Source: Cinnamomum chago
Taxonomy: Eukaryota > Streptophyta > Magnoliopsida > Laurales > Lauraceae
Direction of reading: 5' to 3'
Length of the DNA: 64,000 nt
Assembly: GCA_038049695.1 (NCBI GenBank)
Contig: CP142456.1
Coordinates: 76,345,422 to 76,409,421 of the forward strand
Positions 12,852-23,691 of this stretch are shown in pieces. A model generated the notes under the pieces. It did no database searches. It was not told the DNA's origin and was given only the letters and a program-made list of their open reading frames with translations. Both the position numbers and the translations under genes were made by a program. Numbering within the stretch: the stretch's first letter is position 1; each line of letters starts with the position of its first letter.

Positions 12852-13935
12852 TGGCTTGTCTCTTGGTGAACCATTTGTTGATCACTTGAGGTAATGCTTT
12901 GAGGGCTTAATTTTGTCCTAATCCTACTGGCTGATAAAATTTAATGGATCTAAGATTTTCATCATCAATCCAAGGGCCTCTAAAATTCCCATGTGCTCTA
13001 AAAGTCCCAAGTGTCAAACTTGGGGTGACTGCTTCTCGCTAAATCATGGGTTTAGTGAGTGTCAGCTTTTAGATTGATCATAAGGAGGGGGACCTCAGGC
13101 CGGGCTGGTCAATTGGGACGTACTGCCCTGTGATTTTGCTTATGAAAGTGGATTGTGTTGGAAGGAAGAATTGTTGATGTGTAGATAAATGGAAACGATG
13201 GACGATTTCAAAGTTGTGGAGCTTGCCTTCTAGGCTGTTTGATGGAAACCATGTGCACTTCAAGTAGAGATTGTCCAACATATGGTCATTGATCTGATTG
13301 TAGATGGATGGATGGATGATTTTTTTAATGATTGTCCATGTGTATGGTAGATGAATTGTGATTTATGAATGATCACCAACCAACAAGAAATAAAGCCAAG
13401 GAAACAATGCATATAAGTTACATAGTTGAATGCGACCCAAAATCACCCTTTTCTCCAAACGTCACTGTCTCATTGCAGCTATCGTAAAAACTACTTAATC
13501 TTGGCCCATTCTCATAAATACTGCGAGGTTACTAAAATACCCTATCTCTCTTAATGGCATAAGAAATAATTAGAGCTCAAGAATTCAATACCTACCACTA
13601 AATTTTGTTAAGAGACTGCCATTGAAATTGTTTAAATGCCAAGCTTAACAAAAGAAATAAAAACAAAAAAAAAAAACATTTGGAGTTTATAATATTGCAG
13701 CCATTTTGCTGAGAGACAATGTTTGCTAGGAATTTGGAATTCTCAGGTTTGATGAAGGCTAGTGACAAATGTTACCTATCAAATGGACCCTTGCCGTACT
13801 TCCATATGGGGATGTTTTGCCGTTCAAGACTACCCTACTGTAGATAGGCAGAACATGAACTCGTGTGTGGAAAGATCTTAGCCATTTGATTTGTGGCATT
13901 TCCCCCCTCGAATGTAGAGAATTGCCAATGTTGCT

Positions 13936-13981
<46 letters not shown>

Positions 13982-14760
13982 TAAGTATGGTTGGATTACT
14001 CTAATCATGTGCTCATGGGATAGTTTTATCGTGCTCGTTTACGAATTCTCGTGAATACTAAAAACGATCTCTCATGAACAATCAATTGCAGAATTGAGTC
14101 TTGACTTAACAATCCAAATTAACTGCTTTAATATGTATAAATATGTTACAAGTTATATATTTTAGCCTTTTATCTGCACAGATTCAGGTTTAGCTTGATA
14201 CATACCGTATCCAACTCATTATAATCTTCACAGCGGGCTCCAATGTCAATAAAAATTGAATTTGATAGTAAAAAATTGATGGATAGTAGTCAAAATTGTA
14301 TGAAAACTTTCTATTATAATATATGTGATGTTGAGTGGGAGTTTGAAGGCCGCCATCAAAATTGATTGAATGGAGTTATTGTGAGAGACAACCACTAGGG
14401 CTTTACTATAGGATCAATCCGAATGAATCATCTAAATACCCTCCTCCCACATGTCATGAGGTTTTCACTGATTAGAATGAATTGGACTGTTGGATCGAAT
14501 TTGAATTTTTCCTTTTTATATTTAAGAATGTTAAACTTGTAGGCCAGAGAATGGATTAAGATGAATAGATTGACGTGGCCCACTTGGATCTTTCAATCTC
14601 CTTATTGGTTGTGTTCAGTAGGGCCTCCAGTTGGGCTCCACCAGCTGTCTCCCTTGTGCCCTGATGGGTGGCATACGCCCAGGAGCACCAGCCATCAATT
14701 TGTGGAATCATGAGCACCACCCTATATATAATAATAGGTTGATATAGGGTTTATGGAGTG
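12852..14760. other. Intergenic DNA with a (TA)n run
   Basis: No gene is visible. A (TA)n microsatellite occupies about 13938-13979. The rest is AT-rich spacer. Confidence 0.5.
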
Positions 14761-14762
14761 TA

Positions 14763-14996
14763 ACCCCGAGGGGTAACTCAGTTGGCTTAGGGCAAGCTGT
14801 TTGCTCCTGGAGGTTAAGGGTTTGAAACTGTACTACCACATTAGGCCACGGGGAATTTACCCGGCTCCCATTCGGCCTATCGGGATTCGTCCGGCCAAAA
14901 GAGCTGGGCTGTTTTTAAAATAATGGTCTCATTGTATTTCCTTATGAAAGCCGGCTTTTAAAATTGAATTAAAAAGCTTTCGCCATCACAAACAAA
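14763..14996 (+). mobile_element. Probable tRNA-derived SINE
   Basis: The segment has a tRNA-like head. An A-box-like TAACTCAGTTGG lies at 14774-14785 and a B-box-like GGGTTTGAAACTG at 14818-14830, at pol III promoter spacing. A non-tRNA body with the motifs CCCGGCTCCC and GGATTCGTCCGG follows. The segment is flanked by similar copies of ATAGGTTGAT (14735-14744 and about 14997-15006), which look like diverged target-site duplications. It resembles plant Au-type SINEs in its head, but the family is not certain. Confidence 0.6.
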
Positions 14997-15375
14997 AATA
15001 GGTTGATGTGGAGTGACAGTAAAAAATTAGCCACACGACAATTGAATAAAAACTTTCCTATATAATAGGTTGATATGGGTTCTAATGAGACTAAAAATTA
15101 AAAGCTAGTGGTCAAAATGGAGATGCTCTATAGTGCACTTTACTAGAGCTCCATCATGACCATTTAAAAAGTGGGACCCCCTTTTAAAGACGCGTAAATC
15201 CATTTTCTGACCATGAGCTAAGAGGGCATATCTTCCCATAATGCCGAGGGTCATTGTATAATTTATTATAAAGGATAAAATGGCCAAAAATGATTGATGT
15301 GAGCCTTACCAGCCTTGCCGATTAAGCCTATGATGATGCAATTGCTACTTATTCTCATTCTCTTTCTTGTTATTT

Positions 15376-15643
15376 TATCTAGTGCATTCCAAATCTGCAA
15401 CAGCTGAAGCAGATGGATATTTTCATTCCCGAGGACTATGTCATGAAACGGCAGGAGAAGAAGAAGAAGAAGAAGGAGCAACAGCAGCAGCAGCTTCTTG
15501 TCCAGACACAGAGAAGGCTGGAAACACTGGTTTCAAATGGTTTCACTGCAACTTCAGAAGAGAAATCATACCTTGTCACCTCTCCTACTGTGAAATCTAC
15601 TGAAGTTTCCTTTGATCTTCCTTTTAGCTGTTTTTCACCCTAA
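15376..15643 (+). CDS. Orphan exon-like ORF with Lys/Gln-rich coiled segment
   Basis: An acceptor-like TTTTATCTAG ends at 15381 and opens an ORF to the TAA at 15641-15643. The ORF contains MDIFIPEDYVMKRQ, then a run of six Lys from (GAA/GAAG)n, five Gln from (CAG)n, and a non-repetitive tail with ETLVSNGF and SPTVKSTEVSFDLPF. The acceptor and the sensible tail suggest a terminal exon, possibly a displaced or captured piece of a gene. I do not recognise the family and see no upstream exon; a SINE and spacer lie to its left. It may also be chance. Confidence 0.3.
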
Positions 15644-17521
15644 GATATTACAAGAATAAATTTTTGGGTTTCAAGTGCAATCTCTTATAGTTTTCATTGA
15701 TCTTTTTTTTTTATTTTTTTATTTTATAGATATTACAAAAATAATTTGTGGGCCTCTCTCTCAAGAATGAGGACAGCCTTGTGGGGCTCATCTAAAACCA
15801 ATCCAATTGTTTATGGTCAAAAGTGCAATTGTAAGGGCTGGCATGAATTGTGATGGTCCAATCTTTTTTCTTTTTATTTTTTCTGGATGATACTAACCCT
15901 TTCAGTTTACACGAGAGCCTTACAAAATCCACCTTTGGGAGCAGATTTCTTTAACCACCCTTTTTTTTTTTTTGCTACAATTACCCCTTATTTCATCTGC
16001 AGGGATGTTCTCAGGTCTGGGCTAAGCAGGGCCAATGCTGGTCCAAGCCTAGCCTGTTTAATTATTGGCCCCCAGTATTCTTGTCAGGTTGGCCTCTTAT
16101 GAACCCAAGGCCCAGGCCTGGCTCATTTAACTAGTAGGCCAAAAAAGGGCTCGTCCCACGCTACAGTTATAAACACACAGCCGAATCCAGCCCAACTTGG
16201 ACTGGGATTTGGTCAGCCCGATGTTCATGACCTGGCCCATGAACACTCTTAGTCGGCTCAAATACTTATATAATCGAGACATGTGTATGTATGTGGATCG
16301 GCAGGGGTGTTCATGGCCTGGGTTGGGCAGGGCTGGGGAATACCCACGCAAGGCCCGACTTCTAAAATAAAATCCCAACCCCAAATCGGGCTTTAAGTGG
16401 ATGACCCCAAGCCCAGCCTGTCTGAAAATGACTAAGCCCGAGCCTGGCCCGAGTTTGCTCAACTGGTTCCAGACGAGTTTCAACAAGCGGACCCAAACTC
16501 GCTACCGAAAACGGGTCCAATTAGAGGACCAGTATCTTGTTCCACAACCAGTTTTGACTTCTATTGATTTTTTTCTATTTTTATTTTTCTTCTTGAGTAA
16601 GGATATTATTCAATTTATAACAGTACATCAACTCTACTATCTCCATAATTAAACATAAAAATTGAAAATAAAAATTGATTTTGAGTTATAACTTACAACA
16701 TTAAAGATTTTTATGCTGGGTTCCAAATCCATAGGTCGGAACTTGTATGGACCTAAAACCCGTCTTGTTTATCTATCGGAATCTAAATTAGATCTCGGCT
16801 TCAAACTCGACTTTTATAGGTCGAAACTTCTGAATCATGGAAGAATTGGATACCCGCCAACTGGGTCTTCTAGAATGAAGTATCGCATTCCTGACCAGTA
16901 GCCCAAATTAGCCAAAAAAAAAAAAAAAATCCTAACTTTCTAAACAAATGCTGCTTTTGTCTTCTAAGCTAGGGTTCGAAAGCTTTATCCTCTGCTTCGC
17001 TTTAGGCGCACTGGTTCAAGTCATTTTCACAACTCTTTAATTTGAGCATCTGAATCTCCCTGGGCCAGACCCTGCATTTTTAGGAAAAACCCGATGTCTG
17101 GCCTCAATTTTTATGTTGAGTCCCTTCCAACAAAATGCCCTATCTTGAAGGGGGTTCCAACATTGATCAGTTTTCATTGAGGTCTGCTTTGGACACGTTG
17201 AATCTAGAGGGACTCAGCATTCCTGGCCCCCATTTGTTTGGAAACAACCCAATGCCGTATGCTCAGCTTGGAATGTGTTTCAGAAGAAGTTACCAACAGG
17301 CAACAGATTCTTGGGTGATGGGTCCAATCCAAAGTAGTCATCACCTTCTATTTCAGTGTTCCTTTCATGAAATTCATGAATGTGGCTTCTTCGTTCTGCT
17401 AGCGCCTAAGGATTCATCAGGGGAGCCTAAAATTTGTTAAGCTGCTGTCCTATGGAGATCTCTCTCTATCTATCAGTCGCTCAAAGTCTTAAAAGAGGAT
17501 GTTGCCATCTCCTTAGGACCT
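15644..17521. other. Repeat-rich spacer
   Basis: No gene is visible. The part at about 16000-16500 is rich in GGCCC/GGGCT words, like the subterminal regions of plant hAT-type repeats, but I could not fix its ends. A 101-codon ORF at 17135-17440 was considered and not supported. Confidence 0.4.
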
Positions 17522-17814
17522 GTTTGGATGTATGGTGAATTGAAGTATGATGAGGTGAAGCATCAAATCAAGAAAGAATAAAATATAAGGTGTTATGATG
17601 ATGATTTGTTTTTAGTTGTCTGGTATAGAATCTTTTTGACTTTTTGTATAAAAAAGTGAAATTTTCTTGTCTTTTAGTGGAGAAAGGAGATTGATTTTTT
17701 AACTTTTTTTGAAAAATTTAGAGGGAATTTTGAAATTATGTACTTTTGATATGACCCCTTGTCAATTCTTGTCTGGATTCACTTCACTTCACTTTAACTA
17801 ATTAAGTGCCAAAC
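17522..17814. mobile_element. MITE, GTTTGGATGT family, copy 2
   Basis: The left end GTTTGGATGTATGGTGAATT matches the end of the element at 12557. The right end reads GTGCCAAACACG. The internal word ACTTTTGATATGACCCCTT is the complement of a stretch in the first copy. Length is about 293 bp, close to the 295 bp of the first copy. No coding capacity. Confidence 0.55.
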
Positions 17815-17849
17815 ACGCCCGGAAATCATCATCCTAGCTTTACAATTGG

Positions 17850-18437
17850 CCAAACCTAGGCTGAACTCAGGACGGTAAAGCTCTAACCATTTCTACCAAA
17901 ATCTCAATGCATATTTTTTTCGTGCTGAGTAATTCGGATTCGAACTCGCGTCCGGTTGGTTCTAATGCCATCTTAAATTTCTTTAGCTAACCACTCATAT
18001 CAAAATACTGAGGTGTTAGTAGATCAGCATAAATAATTTTTGCTACTTGCCCTCGAGTGGAGCCCACTCCATGCTATTTAAGCCCATGTATTGTTATTCT
18101 TCTTCATGGAAGATTTCTCTTTTGGAGAACTTACATCTTCTCTACAGTAACCCTCTGCTTAACCAAGTCACCAAAACAAATGAGCAAAATAATCTTTGCA
18201 TATAGATCAACTCATTTGAGTAGCAGAAAATTTACAAATACAAATATACTTATATATCTACAATACAACATGAATTTGATTACAACAAATCCACTTAATG
18301 TTTCAAAAAACTTGACAAACTGCATTATATGAGTCCTGATCCTCAGAGGCTTTGAGTAGAGCAATCCCCAGTTGGAGTAAAACTCCATAGTGGGCCTAAC
18401 TATTAAAAATCGGCCTCAAAATATGTGCCCTCTCATG
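17850..18437. repeat. Segmental duplication, copy 1, outer flank
   Basis: This stretch is near-identical to 37579-38246, from CCAAACCTAGGCTGAACTCA to GTGCCCTCTCATGTA, with small indels. In copy 2 it is the 3' flank of gene C. In copy 1 it now ends at a hAT-like insertion at 18438. It shows that the A-side cluster once also had a full Lr10-like gene on the - strand. Confidence 0.85.
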
Positions 18438-19214
18438 TAGAGATGTCAAACCCGGCCCGGCCCTCTCCAGCCTCAGCCCGCCCGTGCCACGGGCCGGGCC
18501 GGCATGACCCGCCAGGGAAATACCCTGGCCCGGCGGGCTGGAGCGGGCCGGGTTAGCGGGCCTGTTTTTTTTTTTTTTTCATTTTTTTAGGAATAATACT
18601 AATACCCAACACGAGCGGGTTCAATTAATAATAGGCAGCTTTCACGTGGTGCTAAAGTTGTTACCTCCCTTTCTTTGTTGCGCACACATAATTTTATTGT
18701 TGTTACTCTTGCTCTTTCCCACTCTCTTGGTCAATAGGTCTCTCCTCCTATTTTAATTTAAGAAAAAAAAAAGAGCTCATATTGGCCAATTTCATGTGTG
18801 ATCTTGTTCAAAAGTTTAGTGGAAATTTCTCCAATGGAAATGTTTGCATGGGTGGTGTCCCCATCAAACCGATGGAAGCTTTTATTTTAAGAAGATGTCT
18901 ACCTTTTCATGGGTGCACCCACCTCTTTTAACGGTTAGATGAGAACGTATGTATGAGAATATAAAACTTCACTGCACATACATTGTTGTCATCACACCCA
19001 CATGATTCTTTGCCAATAGGCCTTTCCTACTATTTTCATTAAAAAAAAAAAGAAACATCTCCTGGTGGCCAATTGCAAGTATTTGGTGTATGTGGTTTAG
19101 TAAAATTTTATCCTATGGGAATGTTCGCATGGGGGGGGGGGGTAGGTAAAATGGATAATTTTTTTTTAAAAAGTCACTTTTGGGCGGGCCAGGCGGGCTG
19201 TGCCTGGCGGGCCC
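18438..19214. mobile_element. hAT-like non-autonomous element, one end lost
   Basis: The left end TAGAGATGTCAAACCCGG fits the plant hAT terminal form TAGRGATGTCAAA and is followed by GGCCCGG-rich subterminal DNA. The interior holds two diverged direct copies of about 130 bp (from about 18720 and 19000). The right side is GGGCGGGCCAGGCGGG-rich but carries no matching terminal repeat; it abuts receptor-gene sequence at 19215. The second end appears to have been removed together with the missing body of the Lr10-like gene. Confidence 0.5.
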
Positions 19215-19335
19215 AGCTGACGTTCTCGACACTCCCACAGGAAGAAGGGCTGCAGATTTCTCCAATCTCAGCGTTGCATTGTAGAAAGACTATCACTACA
19301 GAAAGTGAAGCCAGAAAAAAGAAAATGGTTCTCAT
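19215..19335 (-). pseudogene. Stub of an Lr10-like receptor gene (signal peptide only)
   Basis: The - strand from the ATG at 19335 reads about 40 codons in frame, with a hydrophobic signal peptide and then the first Cys motif ([16 protein letters not shown]). It is collinear with the start of gene C at 46490. The rest of the gene is gone; at 19214 the sequence changes to hAT-like DNA. This stub lies head-to-head with gene A, as gene C lies to E. Confidence 0.85.
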
Positions 19336-19340
19336 CTTCA

Positions 19341-19918
19341 GTCAGGGCCGGCCCTGAGCAAGGGCTGTAAGTGCCCTTGCCCCGGGCCCATTTTTCAGGG
19401 GGGCCCAAAATCCCTTCTACATTTTATTTTCTTTTCAATTATTTGGTGGGGGCAGGACTCATCCAATGGATTTCATCGTCCTGGGCATCAATAGACCCAT
19501 CATCAAATCATCTGAGAGTGCTTATTGCATCACTTATTTGAGCATCCATCAGTGGGGCCTGCCAATGATATTTTATATTTGATGGCTGAAATTCTGGGCG
19601 AATCTGGTCTAGCGTTGGGATGATTTTGGGCTTTTTTTTTTTACAAACAGATCATCAAGCCTTCAACCCTTCACCCGTTCTTCTCATCTGTTAGTGGGGC
19701 CCACCAATGATTTTTTATTCCCCATATATGATGCTTAAATTCTGGTCTGAGTTCTCTTTCTTCTCTTTTTTTTCAAATAGTTATACTTGGGCATCATCAA
19801 CAGATTGCTAATTTTTCACATCGGTGGGGCTCACCAATAATATTATCATATATGATGGCTGAAGAGGCCTAACTTTTACTCTTGTCCTGGCCCCTAAAAA
19901 ATTCAAAACCGGCCCTTA
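19341..19918. mobile_element. hAT-type MITE in a receptor-gene leader
   Basis: The ends TCAGGGCCGGCC (left) and ACCGGCCCTT (right) form short inverted repeats of the CAGGGCCGG type known from hAT elements. The flanks carry ATCTTCAG and ATCTTCAC, a 7-of-8 match that fits the hAT 8-bp duplication. The duplicate segment at 46485-46497 is the uninterrupted site. The interior has three diverged copies of a stretch containing GTGGGGCCCACCAATGAT. No coding capacity. Confidence 0.75.
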
Positions 19919-19926
19919 TCTTCACC

Positions 19927-19930
<4 letters not shown>

Positions 19931-19963
<33 letters not shown>
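19931..19963. repeat. (GA)n microsatellite in the divergent promoter, copy 1
   Basis: It is a perfect GA run between the - strand stub and gene A. It corresponds to 46496-46531 in copy 2, where on the - strand it forms a CT-rich leader directly before the gene C start codon. Confidence 0.95.
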
Positions 19964-19965
<2 letters not shown>

Positions 19966-19976
19966 GAGATGAGCAA

Positions 19977-19984
19977 TATAAAAA
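19977..19984 (+). promoter_or_regulatory. TATA-like motif of gene A
   Basis: TATAAAAA on the + strand lies 337 bases before the gene A ATG and is conserved in the duplicate at 46545-46552. It is the best TATA candidate for the + gene of each divergent pair. Use is inferred. Confidence 0.4.
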
Positions 19985-20320
19985 GATCAACCGAGGGGAA
20001 AGGGAATTCTCAAGGATAAACACCACCCTCACCTTACCCTTCTCCACAACCAAACAGTCAACAATACTAAGCTTCCTAGAAAAGCGCGAAACTTCTATGA
20101 GAGCCACAAACGTGCTTCTCAAGAAGGAAATAATTATCTTTGAAAAATGTTTTTTTTTTTAAAGGTTTCTACCCGGAAATTTCTAAAAAAAAAAAGAAAC
20201 ACCTGTGCCTTCATAGTCCCCAACTTTAAAAGAAAATGCAAGGAAGAAGGTTTCACTCAGATCCAATATCTAATTGCCAGCATCCCTCTCTCTTCTTCCT
20301 ATTCTAATCTTTCAATCACA

Positions 20321-21757
20321 ATGAGAAGCTCTGGCTCAGATTCTGCCCTCTTCTTTTTCTTCTTGTTCGTGGTCATCTTCCACTCTTTCCATCTGATGAG
20401 CATGTGTCATGCACTCAACTGCACGCTTTCAAAATGCAGTGATGGAGGCCCAGATATCCAATTTCCATTCCGATTGAGACGGCAGCCTGAGCGCTGCGGC
20501 TATCCGGGCTTCGAGCTCATCTGCAACGGCACCAACACCATCCTCCAGCTCCCGTCTGGCCAAAACCTCTCCATAAGTGATGTAAGTTACGATCAAAGTA
20601 GCATGAAGATTGTCAACCCCTACGACTGCTTCGAGGAGCTCCTGTTGCGTCTCGACCTCACAGCATCTTCCTTTGGTCCTGTCGACAATCTCTACGGTGA
20701 TTACTACCTTGAAAGATATTACGATAACTACATATTTGTGGCTTGTTCCAAGGATTTCGCAATAAATGGGTATACTGAGATTCCTTGCTTGAGCGACAAC
20801 ACAAGTAATAACGTATTCCTTGTGAAATCCAAGTTGAACCCGGCTGCTTTGGTAGGAGGATCCTGCCATCAAATCAAGACCGTTTCGGTGCCATATAGTT
20901 ACGATTACAATAGCGAACCAATTTACTTGCACTGGCAAGTTGATGGATGCGAGGGATGTGGAGGGACGTGCAGATACAAGAACGATACCACTAATCAAAC
21001 GGAATGTTTCTACCCTCCTCCTAATTCTTATCCTGATTATCCTGTCTATTATGGATGCGAGGAATGTGGAGGTAAGCGCATCGCTGTCTCTCTCCACTTG
21101 AAGATCACACTTGAATAAATATCCCATAAAAATGTAATTACCAGTTTAAGTATATTGTTCAGAACAGAAATTTACATCATTTAATATTGAAATATATCTA
21201 AGCTACTCTATATGTATATCTTAAAATTAATTTAGTTATTTTCCCTTGATATTCTAATAACTAGTTTATGAGTCTAATTAGATTGAATACATGGTTTCAA
21301 GTTTTCAATATTATGTTGACATGGTAAATTTTAAAATTAAGATAAAATCCTTCCTCCACCATTGGGAGGGGAATGGATTCCCCAGAGCCCAATAGACCAA
21401 ATCTGAACAAAAAATGGATATCCTTCTCCATAATTTGGACTTGTACAGGATAGGGTCCACAACGCTAGCCCAAATAAAATGGTCGCGAGTCTAGATCAAG
21501 CAGGGGTGCTAGTTCGGGGATGATGATTTAAGCCTTTATCACCATATAGGTTAGGGGAGCTTTTTCAATCCCCTCTGTGCACTTGTGCTCAGGTGAGAGG
21601 AGACCCATCATGATGGCAGCGGCTAATCTTTTGCACATACTTAGTTCCTATCATGATCTTTCAATCCCTCTTCCTCTTCATGGTTGGTGCAAATCCAGGT
21701 GAGCCCTAAAAGTTAACTCATACACCGCACCATATACCATCTCACTAGGTAGTTTCT

Positions 21758-21793
<36 letters not shown>

Positions 21794-23691
21794 CATGGGA
21801 TATTCATGTGCATCCTTCCCTCACCATATGGTGAGAGACAAACTTAATGGGGCCCACCTAGGGACCCACTGATTATGGGACTTGTAGGGGATGGTAAGAG
21901 ACACCTTGGATGAAACCATATATCAAATTTGAGATCAATCCTATGCCTCTAACCCCTTCATCCGTGGCCCACAAATTTAAAGACTTTATATTAAAGGAAA
22001 AAATTTGACCATCGGTCAAACAATCCAATCCATTTAGATATGTGAAAATTCAATCGGTCAAGTGTACTTAAGGGGGTTCCATGTGTGTAGATGGTTCGGA
22101 TGTATTTGAAGTCAACCATGGGAACTTTTTTATATAAAAAAATCATTTTTCCAATATTCTACCAAACGTTTAGATCCCTAGTTCCCAACTAGTTTTTCCA
22201 CAACTCATTTTCACGAGAAATTGACTAAAAAGGGACCACTTACTATCCAAAGTTACTCCATGAGCCGAGCATGCCCAAATTGGTAAAATTTAAATCCTCA
22301 GCAGAGGCCATTTTTATGTATTAGAAAGAAAACAGGAAAAGTTCGTTCAAAAGTGTTGATTTACTTTAGAAATAACTGCGACAATATATTATTTTTCTTT
22401 ATTGAATCTCATATGTGGATGGTACTAATCTACCTTTTTTTTTTTTTTTTCTAGGCACACATATTGTTAAGCATGCAATTATAGGTGAGGTTCAATCCCT
22501 TTATAAAAAAAAATAGACTAGATTTTTTCTTATGTTACTAGAAGTGATATATATTCTTTTATATGTGCAGGTGTTAGTGTCACCACCTTCTTTCTTATAG
22601 TAGTATCAGTCATTGCCATCAAGGTCTACCAGTCTAAAAGATCAGATAGGAAGAAGGAAAAGGAGAATCAACTCAAAGTAGAGAAGTTCTTAGAAGATTA
22701 CAAGTCTCTTAAACCCATACGCTACTCTTATCTCGATATTAAAAGAATGACTGATCATTTTAAACATAAATTGGGACAAGGAGGGTATGGCACTGTGTTC
22801 AAAGGGAAGCTTCCAAATGGAACATTCGTTGCTGTAAAGATCCTTAAAAAGTCCAGCGGAAGCAATGGAGAAGAGTTCATCAATGAAGTGGGTACCATTG
22901 GAAGAATCCATCATGTTAATGTGGTTCGACTTTTGGGCTTTTGTGCAGAAAGATATGAAAGAGCTCTCATCTATGAATTCATGTCCAATGGATCGCTTGA
23001 GAAGTTCATTTTCTCATTAGATGATAAGAATCCTTTATTAGGATGGGAGAAGCTTCGAGACATTGCCATCGGCATTGCTAAAGGGATAGAATATCTTCAC
23101 CAAGGTTGTGACCAACGCATTCTTCATTTCGATATCAAGCCCCATAATATCTTGCTAGACCACAACTTTAATCCCAAGATTTCAGACTTTGGGCATGCCA
23201 AGTTATACTCGAAGGAGCAGAGCATTGTATCAATGACAGCTGCTAAAGGGACCATGGGCTACATTGCACCCGAAGTCTTCTCTAGGAATTTTGGAAATGT
23301 TTCCCACAAATCAGATGTTTACAGCTTCGGAATGATGTTGCTAGAAATGGTAGGAGGAAGGAAGAACAGTACTACTGTTGAAAATACCAGCCAAGTGTAC
23401 TTTCCAGAATGGATCTATAATCGTTTGGAGCAAGGGGAAGAGTTAGGACTTCGGATTATTGAAGAACAAGACGCTGCTAAATCAAAGATGCTAACTATTG
23501 TGGGACTTTGGTGCATACAGTGGTACCCAATGGACCGCCCTTCTATGAAGAGTGTCGTTCAAATGTTTGAAGGAAGCATAGAAAATTTGACGATTCCACC
23601 AAACCCTTTCGGTTCTTCCTCTCAACCCACTCCTGATGAAAAGATAGATGAAGATCTTGATAGCACAAAATTAACTATCATCTCCGAATAG
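20321..23691 (+). CDS. Gene A: LRK10L-2-type receptor-like kinase
   Basis: This is a plasma-membrane receptor-like Ser/Thr kinase of the LRK10L (leaf rust 10-like) family; its ligand is unknown. Exons are 20321-21071, 22455-22484 (a 30-nt micro-exon) and 22571-23691, all phase 1 with GT-AG borders, giving 633 aa. Order: signal peptide (about 1-30), Cys-rich GUB_WAK-type ectodomain beginning LNCTLSKCSDGG, a WAK-associated C-terminal Cys motif (GCEGCGGTC, GCEECGG), membrane helix at about 262-280, then the kinase. Kinase landmarks are GQGGYG at 329-334, VAVK with Lys350, HFDIKPHN with Asp448 (non-RD, typical of the family) and DFG at 466-468. The residue after DFG is His, where the relatives here have Leu. 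The start at 20321 fits the signal peptide and matches the duplicate E. Intron 1 (1383 bp) holds repeat DNA with a (TC)n(TA)n run at about 21758-21793. Confidence 0.92.

Noticed and set aside
17135-17440. 101-codon ORF (SLRSALDTLNLEGLS...)
   Set aside because: The composition looks protein-like, but I recognise no family and see no neighbouring exons; not enough to call a gene.
20429-21127. 232-codon ORF on the - strand
   Set aside because: Shadow of gene A exon 1; the same DNA encodes the Cys-rich ectodomain on the + strand.
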